DNA of 64,000 nt from assembly GCA_028278245.1 (NCBI GenBank), contig JANQEQ010000055.1:1-64000 (forward strand). Reading direction: 5' to 3'. Position 1 is the first letter of the stretch. Every line of letters starts with the position of its first letter. The translations under genes were made by a program, and so were the position numbers. Below, piece after piece: positions 34,111 to 42,688 of the stretch. Below the pieces are notes generated by a model. That model had not been told where the DNA came from, searched no databases, and worked only from the letters and a program-made list of their open reading frames with translations. The DNA comes from Phycisphaerales bacterium (GTDB lineage Bacteria > Planctomycetota > Phycisphaerae > Phycisphaerales > SM1A02).

Positions 34111-34166
34111 TCCCCCCACACAATAATCCCACATCTCCTCCACATACTTGAGATTGTTGAGTTATA

Positions 34167-34763
34167 TCAACCAATATATTTTTCGTGCAATTCTGTAAGT
34201 AATGTCAAATCACCCTGATCGGCGGTAACGATCGCCTTCAGATATTCCTCGCGGATGATACTGACTGATCCAAGATGCTCTTCCGGCCAACGGGTGGGTT
34301 CGGAACCATGTTTGATGAGCCAGATGTTGGCGAGCAAACGTGACCAACGACCGTTGCCGTTTTCAAACGGATGAATTTGCACCGCGCGATGATGCAGCAG
34401 CGCTGCCTGCTCAACAATGGTCATGTTTGAATCGCGCCAGACTTTCATATCCTCAGCGAGGTTGAGCATGGACGGCTCTATGAGATTAGGCGCGACGCCC
34501 AGATTTTTTTCTGATCGTCGGGGCTTACCCGCCCAGATCCAGACATCGCCGAACATTTCCTTATGCAACTTGAACATCCAGGCGTAGTTAAACGGGGCAG
34601 TACGATTGCTGGGAGGTGCAGCAAGATATTTAACTGCTGCTTTGCGGATGTTGTTTGCTTCATGACGGTTGAGCTCAGCACGCGACGATATGCCGGTAAT
34701 CTTGAGACCGGAGATATCATCCATCGGCGTCTCGCCGGGTATGGTGTCCCAGGTGTTCGTCAT
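34167..34763 (-). CDS. Fic/DOC protein, mobile mystery protein B type
   Basis: Fic proteins usually transfer AMP to target proteins. The 198-residue protein has the active-site motif HPFENGNGR (131-139) and the mobile mystery protein B layout: GETPMDDISGL, SSRAELNRHEANNI, LHKEMFGDVWIWAGK, SEKNLGVAPNLI. The ATG at 34763 overlaps the stop of the upstream HTH gene as ATGA and decides the start. The HTH-Fic order and coupling match the mobile mystery A/B pair, which resembles a toxin-antitoxin or defence unit. Confidence 0.9.
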   Translation of the reverse strand: MTNTWDTIPGETPMDDISGLKITGISSRAELNRHEANNIRKAAVKYLAAPPSNRTAPFNYAWMFKLHKEMFGDVWIWAGKPRRSEKNLGVAPNLIEPSMLNLAEDMKVWRDSNMTIVEQAALLHHRAVQIHPFENGNGRWSRLLANIWLIKHGSEPTRWPEEHLGSVSIIREEYLKAIVTADQGDLTLLTELHEKYIG

Positions 34764-35137
34764 GCCCACAACTTTCTGCGTGAGCCGGCCAGGAGTTCGT
34801 ACATGGTCTGGGTGACCATCAGTTTTTGGGCTTCATCATCCACCGCCTGCCCTTCCAGACCGGAGGTTCCCTGCACCATCGCCACCAGACGCTCGGCTTT
34901 TTGGCGAGCCTGTTGCCGACACATTTGATCAACATCCAGCAGCGGCCGGAGTGAGACATCCAGGCCAAGCGCCCGGGCGATCTTCTCCACCGATTCAAAG
35001 GTGGCGGTGTGATAATCATCCAGCACGCGATTCACCGTCGACAGCGATACCCCGCTGCGTCGGGCGAGCAGAGCGTGGCTCATGCCCAACTCCCGGCACC
35101 TTTGCTTGAGATCAACCTGGGGTAATGGAGCGGCCAT
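34760..35137 (-). CDS. XRE-type HTH protein, mobile mystery protein A type
   Basis: The ATG at 35137 has AGGA 6 nt upstream; a start 18 nt earlier lacks one. The 125-residue protein has an XRE helix-turn-helix (CRELGMSHALLARRSGVSLSTVNRVLDDYHTATFESVEKIARALG) and a tail (RQQARQKAERLVAMVQGTSGLEGQAVDDEA) resembling that of mobile mystery protein A. Its probable role is repressor and antitoxin of the coupled Fic protein. It is preceded by an AT-rich region (35160-35330) that probably holds its promoter and that of the divergent gene at 35330. Confidence 0.82.
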   Translation of the reverse strand: MAAPLPQVDLKQRCRELGMSHALLARRSGVSLSTVNRVLDDYHTATFESVEKIARALGLDVSLRPLLDVDQMCRQQARQKAERLVAMVQGTSGLEGQAVDDEAQKLMVTQTMYELLAGSRRKLWA

Positions 35138-35329
35138 ACAGGATCCTATCGTCATCCGAGCATGAAAAACATATCATATATGATATTAAATTCCACATAT
35201 TTATTTCATTTGTGACATTATCTGATTGCAATGGTATTCAACGAAGTTAAATTAATTTACAATTTATTCAAAATCTATTTGCATATTTCACAATAAATAT
35301 CAATATTGTTGAAGTTGATGTGAGTAACT

Positions 35330-35698
35330 ATGAACAATCCCACCCTCGACAATCACCCGCTGTTTCGACTCGATGAGGAAGACCTCAACATGGTCACCTC
35401 GTTCGTGCTGGCATCCGGGTCGATCAAGCAACTCGCATCAGCATATGGGGTGTCCTACCCCACGATGCGGCAGCGGCTTGATCGTCTCATACGGCGGCTC
35501 AGGCAGCATGTGGAAGGGCCGGGAACCGATCCCCTGGCGGAATATCTGGCGGAACTCATCGAAAAGGGATACCTCTCGGTGGAGGCGGCCAAGAAGATCC
35601 GTGATCTTCACCGCCAATCACTTACGGGGATTGATAAGGGTGCCGATGCAGAATTGGGGATAGACACAAGCGCATCCACCACGACGGACTTTGAATGA
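35330..35698 (+). CDS. DUF2089-like HTH protein
   Basis: The 122-residue protein has LDEEDLNMVTSFVLASGSIKQLASAYGVSYPTMRQRLDRLIRRLRQ, an HTH like that of DUF2089 proteins (and sigma-4-type helices), here without the N-terminal zinc ribbon. A helical segment and an acidic, Thr-rich tail follow. It lies 12 nt upstream of a small membrane protein, an arrangement that suggests a regulator with a membrane partner. Confidence 0.72.
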   Translation: MNNPTLDNHPLFRLDEEDLNMVTSFVLASGSIKQLASAYGVSYPTMRQRLDRLIRRLRQHVEGPGTDPLAEYLAELIEKGYLSVEAAKKIRDLHRQSLTGIDKGADAELGIDTSASTTTDFE

Positions 35699-35710
35699 AG
35701 GAGACCAACC

Positions 35711-36103
35711 ATGATGCTCATGATGAATCTGTTTGATGGAACTTTTCTGACCACAGTCGAGCCGTGGTTTTCCAACATGGGAATGGTCGGCGGCCTTGTG
35801 GGTGGTGGAGTCGGCGTTCTGGGAGGATTGTACGGCACGTTGATAGGGATACTCGCTCCGCGTGGCAAAGCGAAATCATTCATGTTTGCTTTTCACTGGC
35901 TGATGCTGGCGATCGGTATCGCAATGATCTACCTGTCTGTTTACGCGCTGATGACCGGTCAACCGTACGGTGTCTGGTACGGCCTGGGCTTACCCGGATT
36001 GATAGTCACGGCGTTGATGATTACCTTCACCCCGATGTTGAAGAAAGTCTATCGCGCTGCAGAGCAACGCCAACTCGAAGCGCAGGAGTTTTTGCAGAGT
36101 TGA
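35711..36103 (+). CDS. Small multi-pass membrane protein
   Basis: The 130-residue protein has a glycine-zipper-like segment (MVGGLVGGGVGVLGGLYGTLIG) and two further helices (WLMLAIGIAMIYLSVYALM; GLPGLIVTALMITFTPML), ending EAQEFLQS. AAGGAG precedes the ATG. The family is not recognised beyond its co-occurrence with the DUF2089-like gene. A degenerate copy of its last 29 nt lies at 36201-36229. Confidence 0.72.
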   Translation: MMLMMNLFDGTFLTTVEPWFSNMGMVGGLVGGGVGVLGGLYGTLIGILAPRGKAKSFMFAFHWLMLAIGIAMIYLSVYALMTGQPYGVWYGLGLPGLIVTALMITFTPMLKKVYRAAEQRQLEAQEFLQS

Positions 36104-36134
36104 TGATCAAAGAAAGACACTTACAGCCAGCGGT

Positions 36135-36164
36135 TTAACCGCTCCCTCACGGTCGCGGCTCGTT
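36135..36164. repeat. Dispersed 30-nt repeat, family C copy 1
   Basis: Read on the minus strand this starts AACGAGCCGCGACCGTGAGG and ends GCGGTTAA. It matches 46159-46188 at 27 of 30 positions. It sits between the membrane protein stop and its relic. Confidence 0.65.
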
Positions 36165-36200
36165 GAAGAGAAGATGGTCCGCACAGCGAACCCTACACAT

Positions 36201-36229
36201 TCGAAGCGCAGGAGTGTCTGCAAGATTAA
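36201..36229 (+). repeat. Degenerate copy of the 3' end of the preceding gene
   Basis: This matches 36075-36103 at 23 of 29 positions and still reads FEAQECLQD and a TAA in frame with the gene's LEAQEFLQS end. It is a second example in this window of a duplicated gene end. Confidence 0.5.
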
Positions 36230-36252
36230 ACGCGAGGACTTGCGCTTAAAAA

Positions 36253-37050
36253 TTAATCACCGCCGATCATGTCAAACACACCGCCGAGGATTGAGCCTTC
36301 GCCTTTATCCTTGCCTCCGCCCTGGGGAGCTGCGGCATAGACACGATCAGCCAGTCGGCTAAAGGGAAGGGTTTGCAGCCAGACGGTTCCCGGCCCGCGC
36401 AGGTGCGCATAGAACAGACCTTCGCCGCCGAAGAGTTTGTTTTTGATTCCCTTGACCCATTGGATGTCGTACTGCACAGAATCCTGGAAGGCCACGAGGC
36501 AGCCGGTATCGACGCGCAGCGATTCGCCGTGATTGAGATCGCGCTTCAGGACAGATCCGCCGGCATGCATGAACACCAGTCCGTCTCCCTCCGGCGAGCT
36601 GATGCGCTGCAGGATGAAACCCTCACCCCCGAAGAATCCGACACCGAGCCGTTTTTGAAATGCGATGTCAACGTCGATGCCGCGCGCGCCGCAGAGGAAT
36701 GCATCCTTCTGGCAGATGATCCGTCCGTCATGATTGGCCAGTTCGACCGGGATAACGTGGCCGGGATACGGCGCGGCAAATCCGACACTACGCCGCTGCG
36801 AACCTTCATTGGCAAAGAAGGTGATGAAAAACGATTCACCGGTCACCATGCGTTTTCCGGCTTTGAAGAGTTTGCCCATTATCCCGCCTTGGTCATCCGT
36901 CATGGATAGCGAGGTTGCCATCTCAATGTCATCTTCGAGATACATCATCGCGCCGGCTTCTGCGACCACTGCCTCCTGTGGATCAAGCGTAATTACCACC
37001 GCCTGCAAATCATCGCCGAGAATTTCATAATCAATCACGTCAGTAGGCAT
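36253..37050 (-). CDS. AIM24 / TIGR00266 family protein
   Basis: A 265-residue protein with VIDYEILGDDLQAVVITLDPQEAVVAEAGAMMYLEDDIEM, SFFITFFANEG, QKDAFLCGARGIDVDIAFQKRLGVGFFGGEGFILQRI and GLFYAHLRGPGTVWLQTLPFSRLADR, the standard features of the TIGR00266 (AIM24-like) family. The C-terminus is Gly-rich. The function is unknown; the family has a tandem beta-helix (TRAP-like) fold. The start at 37050 gives the family N-terminus. Confidence 0.92.
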   Translation of the reverse strand: MPTDVIDYEILGDDLQAVVITLDPQEAVVAEAGAMMYLEDDIEMATSLSMTDDQGGIMGKLFKAGKRMVTGESFFITFFANEGSQRRSVGFAAPYPGHVIPVELANHDGRIICQKDAFLCGARGIDVDIAFQKRLGVGFFGGEGFILQRISSPEGDGLVFMHAGGSVLKRDLNHGESLRVDTGCLVAFQDSVQYDIQWVKGIKNKLFGGEGLFYAHLRGPGTVWLQTLPFSRLADRVYAAAPQGGGKDKGEGSILGGVFDMIGGD

Positions 37051-37180
37051 ATCAGTTCTCACTGTTCAGCAAAAGTGTGAAAAGGTGAATGGTCTCTATT
37101 GTTGGCAAAACATCTTACTGAATTACCAATTTGTGGTGGTATATGTGGAGAGTCAGCGCTTCGGATGAATATGTGAGGGG

Positions 37181-38785
37181 TTGTGTGGGGGGGTGGGGGT
37201 TGTGTATGTGTGGGGGGGAAGCGATGATGCATTGGTGAAACACAGACGGACTAACACATCGACAAATGATCTCGGCCGGGAGCAGCGCGCTGAAGTTGTC
37301 GATGCACAAGCTGCCGACGGCAAGACGACCTGGCTCGTGCTGGGTCTGGTCACGCTGGGATGTGTAGCTCGGCTGCCCCGTCTGAGTGAAAGTCTCTGGT
37401 ATGACGAGATCGCTGCCTGGCTGGATTACGCGCAGCAGGGGCCGCGAGTGATTGTCACGACATACTTTGATCCGGCCAATCATATTTTCCACACATTACT
37501 TTCCTCTGTGTCGGTTCAATGGCTGGGTTCGTGGTTTGGCCAGGAGTTGGCATTGCGCTTCCCGGCATTTGTGTTTTCACTACTTTCGATCGTGATGGTG
37601 TATTTTCTGGGGCGGGTTGTTGCGGGCAGGCGTGTTGCGTTCTTTGCGGGTTTGTTCGCTGCGGTTCTTCCGGTATCTGTGCTTGAAGGTGTTGAAGCGC
37701 GCGGCTACAGCATGATGATCTGCGCATCTGCCGCCTCCACGTGGATAATCCTCTCTGCCTTTCAGCGCAATGCGTGGTGGAAGTGGATTATCTATGCAGT
37801 GATCTGCGCGCAGGGAATCTGGGCGCACATGATGACGGTGTGGATCGTTGTTGGTCACTTTTTCTGGTTGCTCGGCCGCGGCGCAAGTATTACATCAATC
37901 ATACACCATCAAGAACCCACTCGTCTCCGACAACAAATTATGTTCAGGGGGATGGGAATAACGGCAATTTTTCTGACGGCGCTGGTAACGTTTGTGCTGT
38001 ATTTACCTGCGATCGAAGACATCTGGCAGATGCGCAATCAGTTCACAGCGGAAACGGGTGATGAGCCAAGAGTACTGGGGGAAGAAGGATTGCATACGCT
38101 TCTCCAGTTAGGTGGTTCGTGGTATTGGTGGGCGACAATCCCCGGACTTGTGCTTTTCGCGCTGGGTATATTTGCTTCCATGCGATCAAAAGGATTACCG
38201 GATCAAACATCGGGTAAAACTTATGTTCATCCGGGTTCTACGCTACTGCTTTCTCTGCTGGGACTGCCGATCATGGCGATTGTTCTTTACTTTGCCAATT
38301 CGTGGATGTATGCGCGCTTTGCCCTGTTTGTGTTGCCGGGCGCCATTCTGGCCATGGCAATCGGCCTGGAGTGGTTGTGGAGAAAGAACACTATTTGCGG
38401 AGGGATCATGCTACTTTGTGTGGGGGGGTGGGGGGTAGGGGATTTGAGTGTGCGTCCACCGAAACAGCCGTTACGTGAGGCTGCGGAAATCGTACGCACA
38501 GCACGCACTCCCGGGGAGGAGGTGTCCATTATTGGATTGCGACATCGCGTGATGAAAGTGTATGCTGCCGATCTGTATCCCGATTACATCTCAAACCGTG
38601 GCCAGGATTTCTCTCACCAGTTTGCACGTTCCAAGTCACATTGGATTATTATTTTGTATCCGCATCTTCTCCAGCAGGATCAGTGGGACACGTTTCAACG
38701 ACATGGTTACGTCAAGCATGCACACCTTGACGGCTGGGTCGATTGGGGCAGAGGCGATGTGATCGTGTTACAATACAAAGATTAA
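37181..38785 (+). CDS. Membrane glycosyltransferase-like (GT39/ArnT type) protein
   Basis: A protein of about 500-534 residues with many hydrophobic helices. SLWYDEIAAWLD at about 70 matches the conserved first-loop motif with the catalytic DE of ArnT/PMT-type enzymes, which use polyprenyl-phosphate sugars. A C-terminal soluble part of about 100 residues ends WGRGDVIVLQYKD. The start is uncertain because the first 20 codons run through GTGTGGGGGGG tracts (37181-37220); a GTG at 37235 is possible. A second G-tract at 38419-38438 is in frame (VGGWGVG). The stop TAA overlaps the stop of the retron gene on the other strand. Confidence 0.8.
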   Translation: MCGGVGVVYVWGGSDDALVKHRRTNTSTNDLGREQRAEVVDAQAADGKTTWLVLGLVTLGCVARLPRLSESLWYDEIAAWLDYAQQGPRVIVTTYFDPANHIFHTLLSSVSVQWLGSWFGQELALRFPAFVFSLLSIVMVYFLGRVVAGRRVAFFAGLFAAVLPVSVLEGVEARGYSMMICASAASTWIILSAFQRNAWWKWIIYAVICAQGIWAHMMTVWIVVGHFFWLLGRGASITSIIHHQEPTRLRQQIMFRGMGITAIFLTALVTFVLYLPAIEDIWQMRNQFTAETGDEPRVLGEEGLHTLLQLGGSWYWWATIPGLVLFALGIFASMRSKGLPDQTSGKTYVHPGSTLLLSLLGLPIMAIVLYFANSWMYARFALFVLPGAILAMAIGLEWLWRKNTICGGIMLLCVGGWGVGDLSVRPPKQPLREAAEIVRTARTPGEEVSIIGLRHRVMKVYAADLYPDYISNRGQDFSHQFARSKSHWIIILYPHLLQQDQWDTFQRHGYVKHAHLDGWVDWGRGDVIVLQYKD

Positions 38786-40560
38786 CATGAATTAGTTAAT
38801 TTTGTACCAACTCCTGGTATATCACGCCAATGTCCTATTGCTATCGCCTGACCATAGGGTCGATGTGGAGCATCGTTTGCTGGTTTTCTAAACGAATTTT
38901 CAACCATTACGCCGATACAATACCCGTTTGCATCAAGCAGTGGGGCACCGCTTATGGCAGGTCCACCCTCAAAGGACACTGTGAGAAACCGGGCTTCTCT
39001 ATAGCCTTTCATTACAGATTCAATTCTACCCACATGCATTACTAAACCTACGTGACGAAAGGCAATATCTGGATACCCGAGAGCAATTACCTCCTCCCCG
39101 ATAACCGGTAACCTCTCTTGCGTCAGGATAAATGAATTGGTCCATTCCTCTGGTAGTTCTGCGGATCCAAACGCAAGATCAATGTCGCCCTGTTCACCGC
39201 ATATTGCTTTGATGCAAGTTAATTCAATTGAAGAATCAAGTGGTAACGTGAGATAAAGATTTCGTTCCACCTCGTTGCCATCGGAAGCTCTAAGTATTCT
39301 ATTATGACCAGCAGTCAGGAACTGTATTGGCCCAACCCGGAACGCAGTTCCATAATTTTCATCCTCTGTATTAGGGTTTACACACAGTAGTCGAAACACG
39401 CAATCACTGTACTTGCTTGACCAGAGTTTCCAATTTGGAGAGAGCCTACTTCTTCGTTGAATCGGCTGTCCGTTTTGATCGCAAAGCGGTATTGGTGATT
39501 TAAAAATATTTCTATTAATGCGTAGAGCGTCATTTTGTAATCGGCGTACAATATGGTCTTCTGAACCTCGTACCATCGAAAGATAAGCAAGCTTTCCCCG
39601 AATGACATTCAAAATCCAATTCCCAGAATCGCCAAGGATTGTGCGATGATGTTTCTCCGCGTGGATCTTTGCTGCGGAGGCAATGCCCACGGTTTGGCAG
39701 GAATGTATCAGTGCACGAAGTTCTCGAATGTAATTGCGAGGTACATTCACGAACTCGTTTACTACTAGTCCGGTTGCCATCTGCCGACGCAAAGAAGTAC
39801 GTAATCGAGTCTTTCCATCACGGATTGAAAACTTATGGTTGTTTATTGTTTCAACAAGATTCTTTCCAAGGTGACAGGTGCCTAAAGCATCGATTGTGGC
39901 AACTTCTGGAGGGAATTTGCGCTGGTTTGTCGAGAATGAAATATCATCGGCATATCTCGTGTAAACGAGTCGATATTCTTTTGCGAGTTCAAGAAGTGAA
40001 TAATCGAGCGGTGAGCAGACCATGTTTGCTAGAATTGGCGACGTAGGTGCACCTTGTGGAAGGTGACCATCATCATGACACGCGATCTGTCCAATCGTAA
40101 GCGCAGCGCCTGATCCTAGAGAATATGGTGCTGATTTTAGAATACCTCGCACTCGACCAATGTGTATGGAAGGGAAAAAATTATCGAGGTCAAGATTTAG
40201 AACATACCGTTTGCCAATATGTAACTGGGCATTATCGAGAATACACCTGTCGCGAGTGAAACCTGTAACGCACATCCTCGGGTTGAATATGAGAGTTAGG
40301 ACACGAAGTAGTTTATCCTGCAATATTCGAATGTTCTTTGTTGGTATGCAGATCCGACGTACTTCACCATCCTTCTTCGGTATGGCATGTTCGGAATAAT
40401 GTTTTCGTTCTTTAGCAACATAAAGAATCCAACGTAAAGTTCGTGGTGCTATTTCCAAAAGTGCAGCAACATCTTTCTGAGATTCCAGTTCCCTGAATTT
40501 CCTTCGAATATCAGAGTCTGAAGCAATCAGATAAGGTTTGAGTGATGTGGCTCGAGGCAC
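38782..40560 (-). CDS. Retron reverse transcriptase fused to trypsin-like protease
   Basis: The 592-residue protein starts at GTG 40560. Residues about 15-320 are a reverse transcriptase: NAQLH (110-114, the retron NAXXH motif), LDLDNFFPS (123-131), QGAPTSPILANM, YADD (203-206) and ATGLVVN (262-268, the VTG motif of retrons with Ala for Val). From about 385 a trypsin-like peptidase follows: TAGH (H419), DLAF (D461) and ISGAP (S537) give an intact-looking triad. Retrons make a branched RNA-DNA molecule, and many guard against phage; here the effector would be the protease. A matching msr-msd candidate lies directly upstream. The gene is AT-rich relative to its neighbours, which suggests transfer. 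Confidence 0.93.
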   Translation of the reverse strand: MPRATSLKPYLIASDSDIRRKFRELESQKDVAALLEIAPRTLRWILYVAKERKHYSEHAIPKKDGEVRRICIPTKNIRILQDKLLRVLTLIFNPRMCVTGFTRDRCILDNAQLHIGKRYVLNLDLDNFFPSIHIGRVRGILKSAPYSLGSGAALTIGQIACHDDGHLPQGAPTSPILANMVCSPLDYSLLELAKEYRLVYTRYADDISFSTNQRKFPPEVATIDALGTCHLGKNLVETINNHKFSIRDGKTRLRTSLRRQMATGLVVNEFVNVPRNYIRELRALIHSCQTVGIASAAKIHAEKHHRTILGDSGNWILNVIRGKLAYLSMVRGSEDHIVRRLQNDALRINRNIFKSPIPLCDQNGQPIQRRSRLSPNWKLWSSKYSDCVFRLLCVNPNTEDENYGTAFRVGPIQFLTAGHNRILRASDGNEVERNLYLTLPLDSSIELTCIKAICGEQGDIDLAFGSAELPEEWTNSFILTQERLPVIGEEVIALGYPDIAFRHVGLVMHVGRIESVMKGYREARFLTVSFEGGPAISGAPLLDANGYCIGVMVENSFRKPANDAPHRPYGQAIAIGHWRDIPGVGTKLTNSC

Positions 40561-40562
40561 GG

Positions 40563-40703
40563 CTGTCCCTCCCCCGACATTCGACCTCCCGTCCCGAGAT
40601 CAACTGCTAGCCAGTCAATGGTGAGCGAGATCAGCTGATGAGGAAAATAAGCACGTTAGCTGTTGCGGAGCGCAACAGAAAGCAATAGTCGGGGAAGAGA
40701 CAG
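40563..40703 (-). ncRNA. Candidate retron msr-msd RNA
   Basis: On the minus strand a1 (CTGTCTCTTCCCCGAC, plus 40688-40703) pairs with a2 (GTCGGGGGAGGGACAG, plus 40563-40578) over 16 bp with two G-U pairs and no mismatch. The helix encloses about 109 nt. Shortly after a1 comes a hairpin CTGTTGCG-CTC-CGCAACAG (the msr-type stem), then a region with ATCAGCTG pairing with CAGTTGAT (a likely msd stem). a2 ends 2 nt before the reverse transcriptase start codon, and it contains the only ribosome site of that gene. The architecture a1-msr-msd-a2-RT fits a retron; the branching G is not assigned. Confidence 0.8.
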
Positions 40704-40722
40704 TCATATACCGGAAAGGAAA

Positions 40723-40751
40723 ATGATCACCTTAGTGGCATATATTGTCAA
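40723..40751 (-). promoter_or_regulatory. Promoter of the retron operon
   Basis: TTGACA (40746-40751) and GATCAT (40723-40728, 4 of 6 to the -10 consensus) are 17 nt apart on the minus strand. Transcription would start near 40716, about 13 nt before a1. Confidence 0.5.
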
Positions 40752-40818
40752 AACGAGCAATGTACAGCGATAGTATGACAAGAATATTGAAAAAGTTCAA
40801 ACCTGATCAATCCGCAAA

Positions 40819-42150
40819 TTAATCATGTCGCAGGGCGACGATGGGATCCTGGCGGCTGGCGACAAGAGCGGGGTAAAGACCGAAGATAAGTCCGACTGCG
40901 GCAGCAACGACGAACGAAGCAATGATCGACCAGCCGGTAACCTGGGTTTCAAACGAAACGGTGCTCTGGAAATATTGACTGATAAATGTTTCCGTGAGCA
41001 GCCAGCGGAGAAATTGTTCCAGGCCGACGGAAATACCCACCCCCAGACCGATGCCGATCAAACCACCGACGGATGAAAGCGAACCGGTTTCCACGAGGAA
41101 TTGGAGCATGATGTGTTTTCGGGTTGCGCCCAGTGCGCGCCGGATGCCGATCTCGCGTGTGCGCTCCGTCACCGAAGCGAGCATGATGTTCATAATGCCG
41201 ATGCCGCCGACGAGCAAACTGATGGCAGCAATCGCAATCAGCATGAAGTTCATCACCATCGTTGTGCGCTTGGCTTCTTCCAGCAATTCCCAGGGGACGA
41301 TGATTTCAACGTCGGCAAGGTTTTCGTGCCCGATTTCGATAATGCGCTGGATGCGCGCGGCAGTGTCGATGACCGTATCGGTGGATCGAGCGGTGATGAA
41401 AATTTCGGATATTTCCACTTCCTCACCGGAAAATGAGCCGGACGAGCGGCGGATTATGATGTCGCCGAATTCCAGATCAGCAGTATTCAGCGGAATGTGA
41501 ATGTCCTTGTTGAGATCGCGCCCAATGAGTGCAGATCCAGCGCCCCCGGCCAGTCCGATCGGTCGCAGCACACCGATAACCCGAAACACGCGCTGATCGA
41601 TGCGGAACTCCTTGCCCAGCGGATCCTCCAGAGGGAAAAACTGGCGGGCAATCTGTGAGCCGATCACCGCGACATTGCGCCCACGCTCCAGATCATCGTC
41701 CGTGAGGTATCGACCGCGATTTTCAACACGAAGGTTGGCGGCGTCCAGCAGAGCGGGTGTCGTGCCGAAGGACTGGCTGATCGTGCGGCTGGAACGATAT
41801 GAAATCTCACCGCCGACCTCCTTGAGAGGAACGATATCCGCCACGTCGGTGAGGAAGTTCTCCAGGCGGCGAAGATCCTGCCTGGTCAGACCGTACTTGC
41901 TGATGATCGATCGTTCTTCCGAGCCGAACTGTGAAGCTTCCGGCGGGCGGACAGATCGGAGGATGACATTCGTCGCACCCAGTGCTTCGATATTGCGCAG
42001 GGCAGCCTGTTTGTTCCCCTCACCGATGGAGACCATAATAATCACCGCCGCCACACCGAGAATGATGCCCAGACTGGTCAGCACACTGCGCAGCAGGTGC
42101 AATCGCAGATTTTGCATACCCAGTCGAATGATCTCAAGGAGAAAGTTCAT
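40819..42150 (-). CDS. MacB-like ABC transporter permease
   Basis: A 443-residue permease (start ATG 42150) with the MacB/FtsX layout: one N-terminal helix (LRSVLTSLGIILGVAAVIIMVSIGEGNKQ), a periplasmic MacB-PCD domain (about 50-290), and three C-terminal helices with GGIGIMNIMLASVTERTREIGIRRALGA, the coupling-helix motif, and LYPALVASRQDPIVALRHD at the end. No ATPase is fused and none adjoins it. The family exports substrates or transmits force across the envelope. A TTG start 39 nt upstream is possible. Confidence 0.9.
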   Translation of the reverse strand: MNFLLEIIRLGMQNLRLHLLRSVLTSLGIILGVAAVIIMVSIGEGNKQAALRNIEALGATNVILRSVRPPEASQFGSEERSIISKYGLTRQDLRRLENFLTDVADIVPLKEVGGEISYRSSRTISQSFGTTPALLDAANLRVENRGRYLTDDDLERGRNVAVIGSQIARQFFPLEDPLGKEFRIDQRVFRVIGVLRPIGLAGGAGSALIGRDLNKDIHIPLNTADLEFGDIIIRRSSGSFSGEEVEISEIFITARSTDTVIDTAARIQRIIEIGHENLADVEIIVPWELLEEAKRTTMVMNFMLIAIAAISLLVGGIGIMNIMLASVTERTREIGIRRALGATRKHIMLQFLVETGSLSSVGGLIGIGLGVGISVGLEQFLRWLLTETFISQYFQSTVSFETQVTGWSIIASFVVAAAVGLIFGLYPALVASRQDPIVALRHD

Positions 42151-42256
42151 GGAAAACGTCCGGCAGCTCTTCGGTGAAGCTGCGATCAATGTAGCTGGTA
42201 AATAGTGCAGATGCTACGCTGTCTGACGGCATCCTATACCGAGAAGGACATTTCCG

Positions 42257-42559
42257 GTGGCACAGATTGAAATCATTGAAGAGCAGGAAATCGCATCCGG
42301 GTGGCAGTTTCAGGCTCAGATTCTCAATGAGCGGGGGCAATTGCTCCGGCTCCAACTGACATTGGCCTGGGCGGACTACAACCTCTGGTCACCGGCTGGG
42401 GCGGATGAGCCGGCGCGCGTGGCGGAGGCGGTGATCCGATTTCTCTTGAGCCGATCGGATGAATCGGAAATCAGGACATCGTTCGATGCTTCCCTGGCAA
42501 GGCGACTCCACTGCGACGCTGATACGGTCATTCCGTCGTTGATTTTCGCCTCTGATTGA
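42257..42559 (+). CDS. Small protein of unknown function
   Basis: The GTG at 42257 has AAGGA 8 nt upstream. The 100-residue protein is acidic, with RLQLTLAWADYNLWSPAGADEPARVAEAVIRFLLSR and a C-terminal SLARRLHCDADTVIPSLI. No signal or membrane segment is seen. I recognise no family. Confidence 0.7.
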   Translation: MAQIEIIEEQEIASGWQFQAQILNERGQLLRLQLTLAWADYNLWSPAGADEPARVAEAVIRFLLSRSDESEIRTSFDASLARRLHCDADTVIPSLIFASD

Positions 42560-42688
42560 CGGCTGAGGTTCATGACCCGGCAGGGGGATTACCACCCTTT
42601 TTTGTCGTACCCCCCAAGCGCTGTCCGATACTGGTCAATGCTATTTACTTTGAATTACGAATATATACGGATATACAAGGAGAAAAAT

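Noticed and set aside
38418-38438. G-tract in the glycosyltransferase-like gene as a frameshift
   Set aside because: The tract is in frame (VGGWGVG) and the protein continues normally on both sides.
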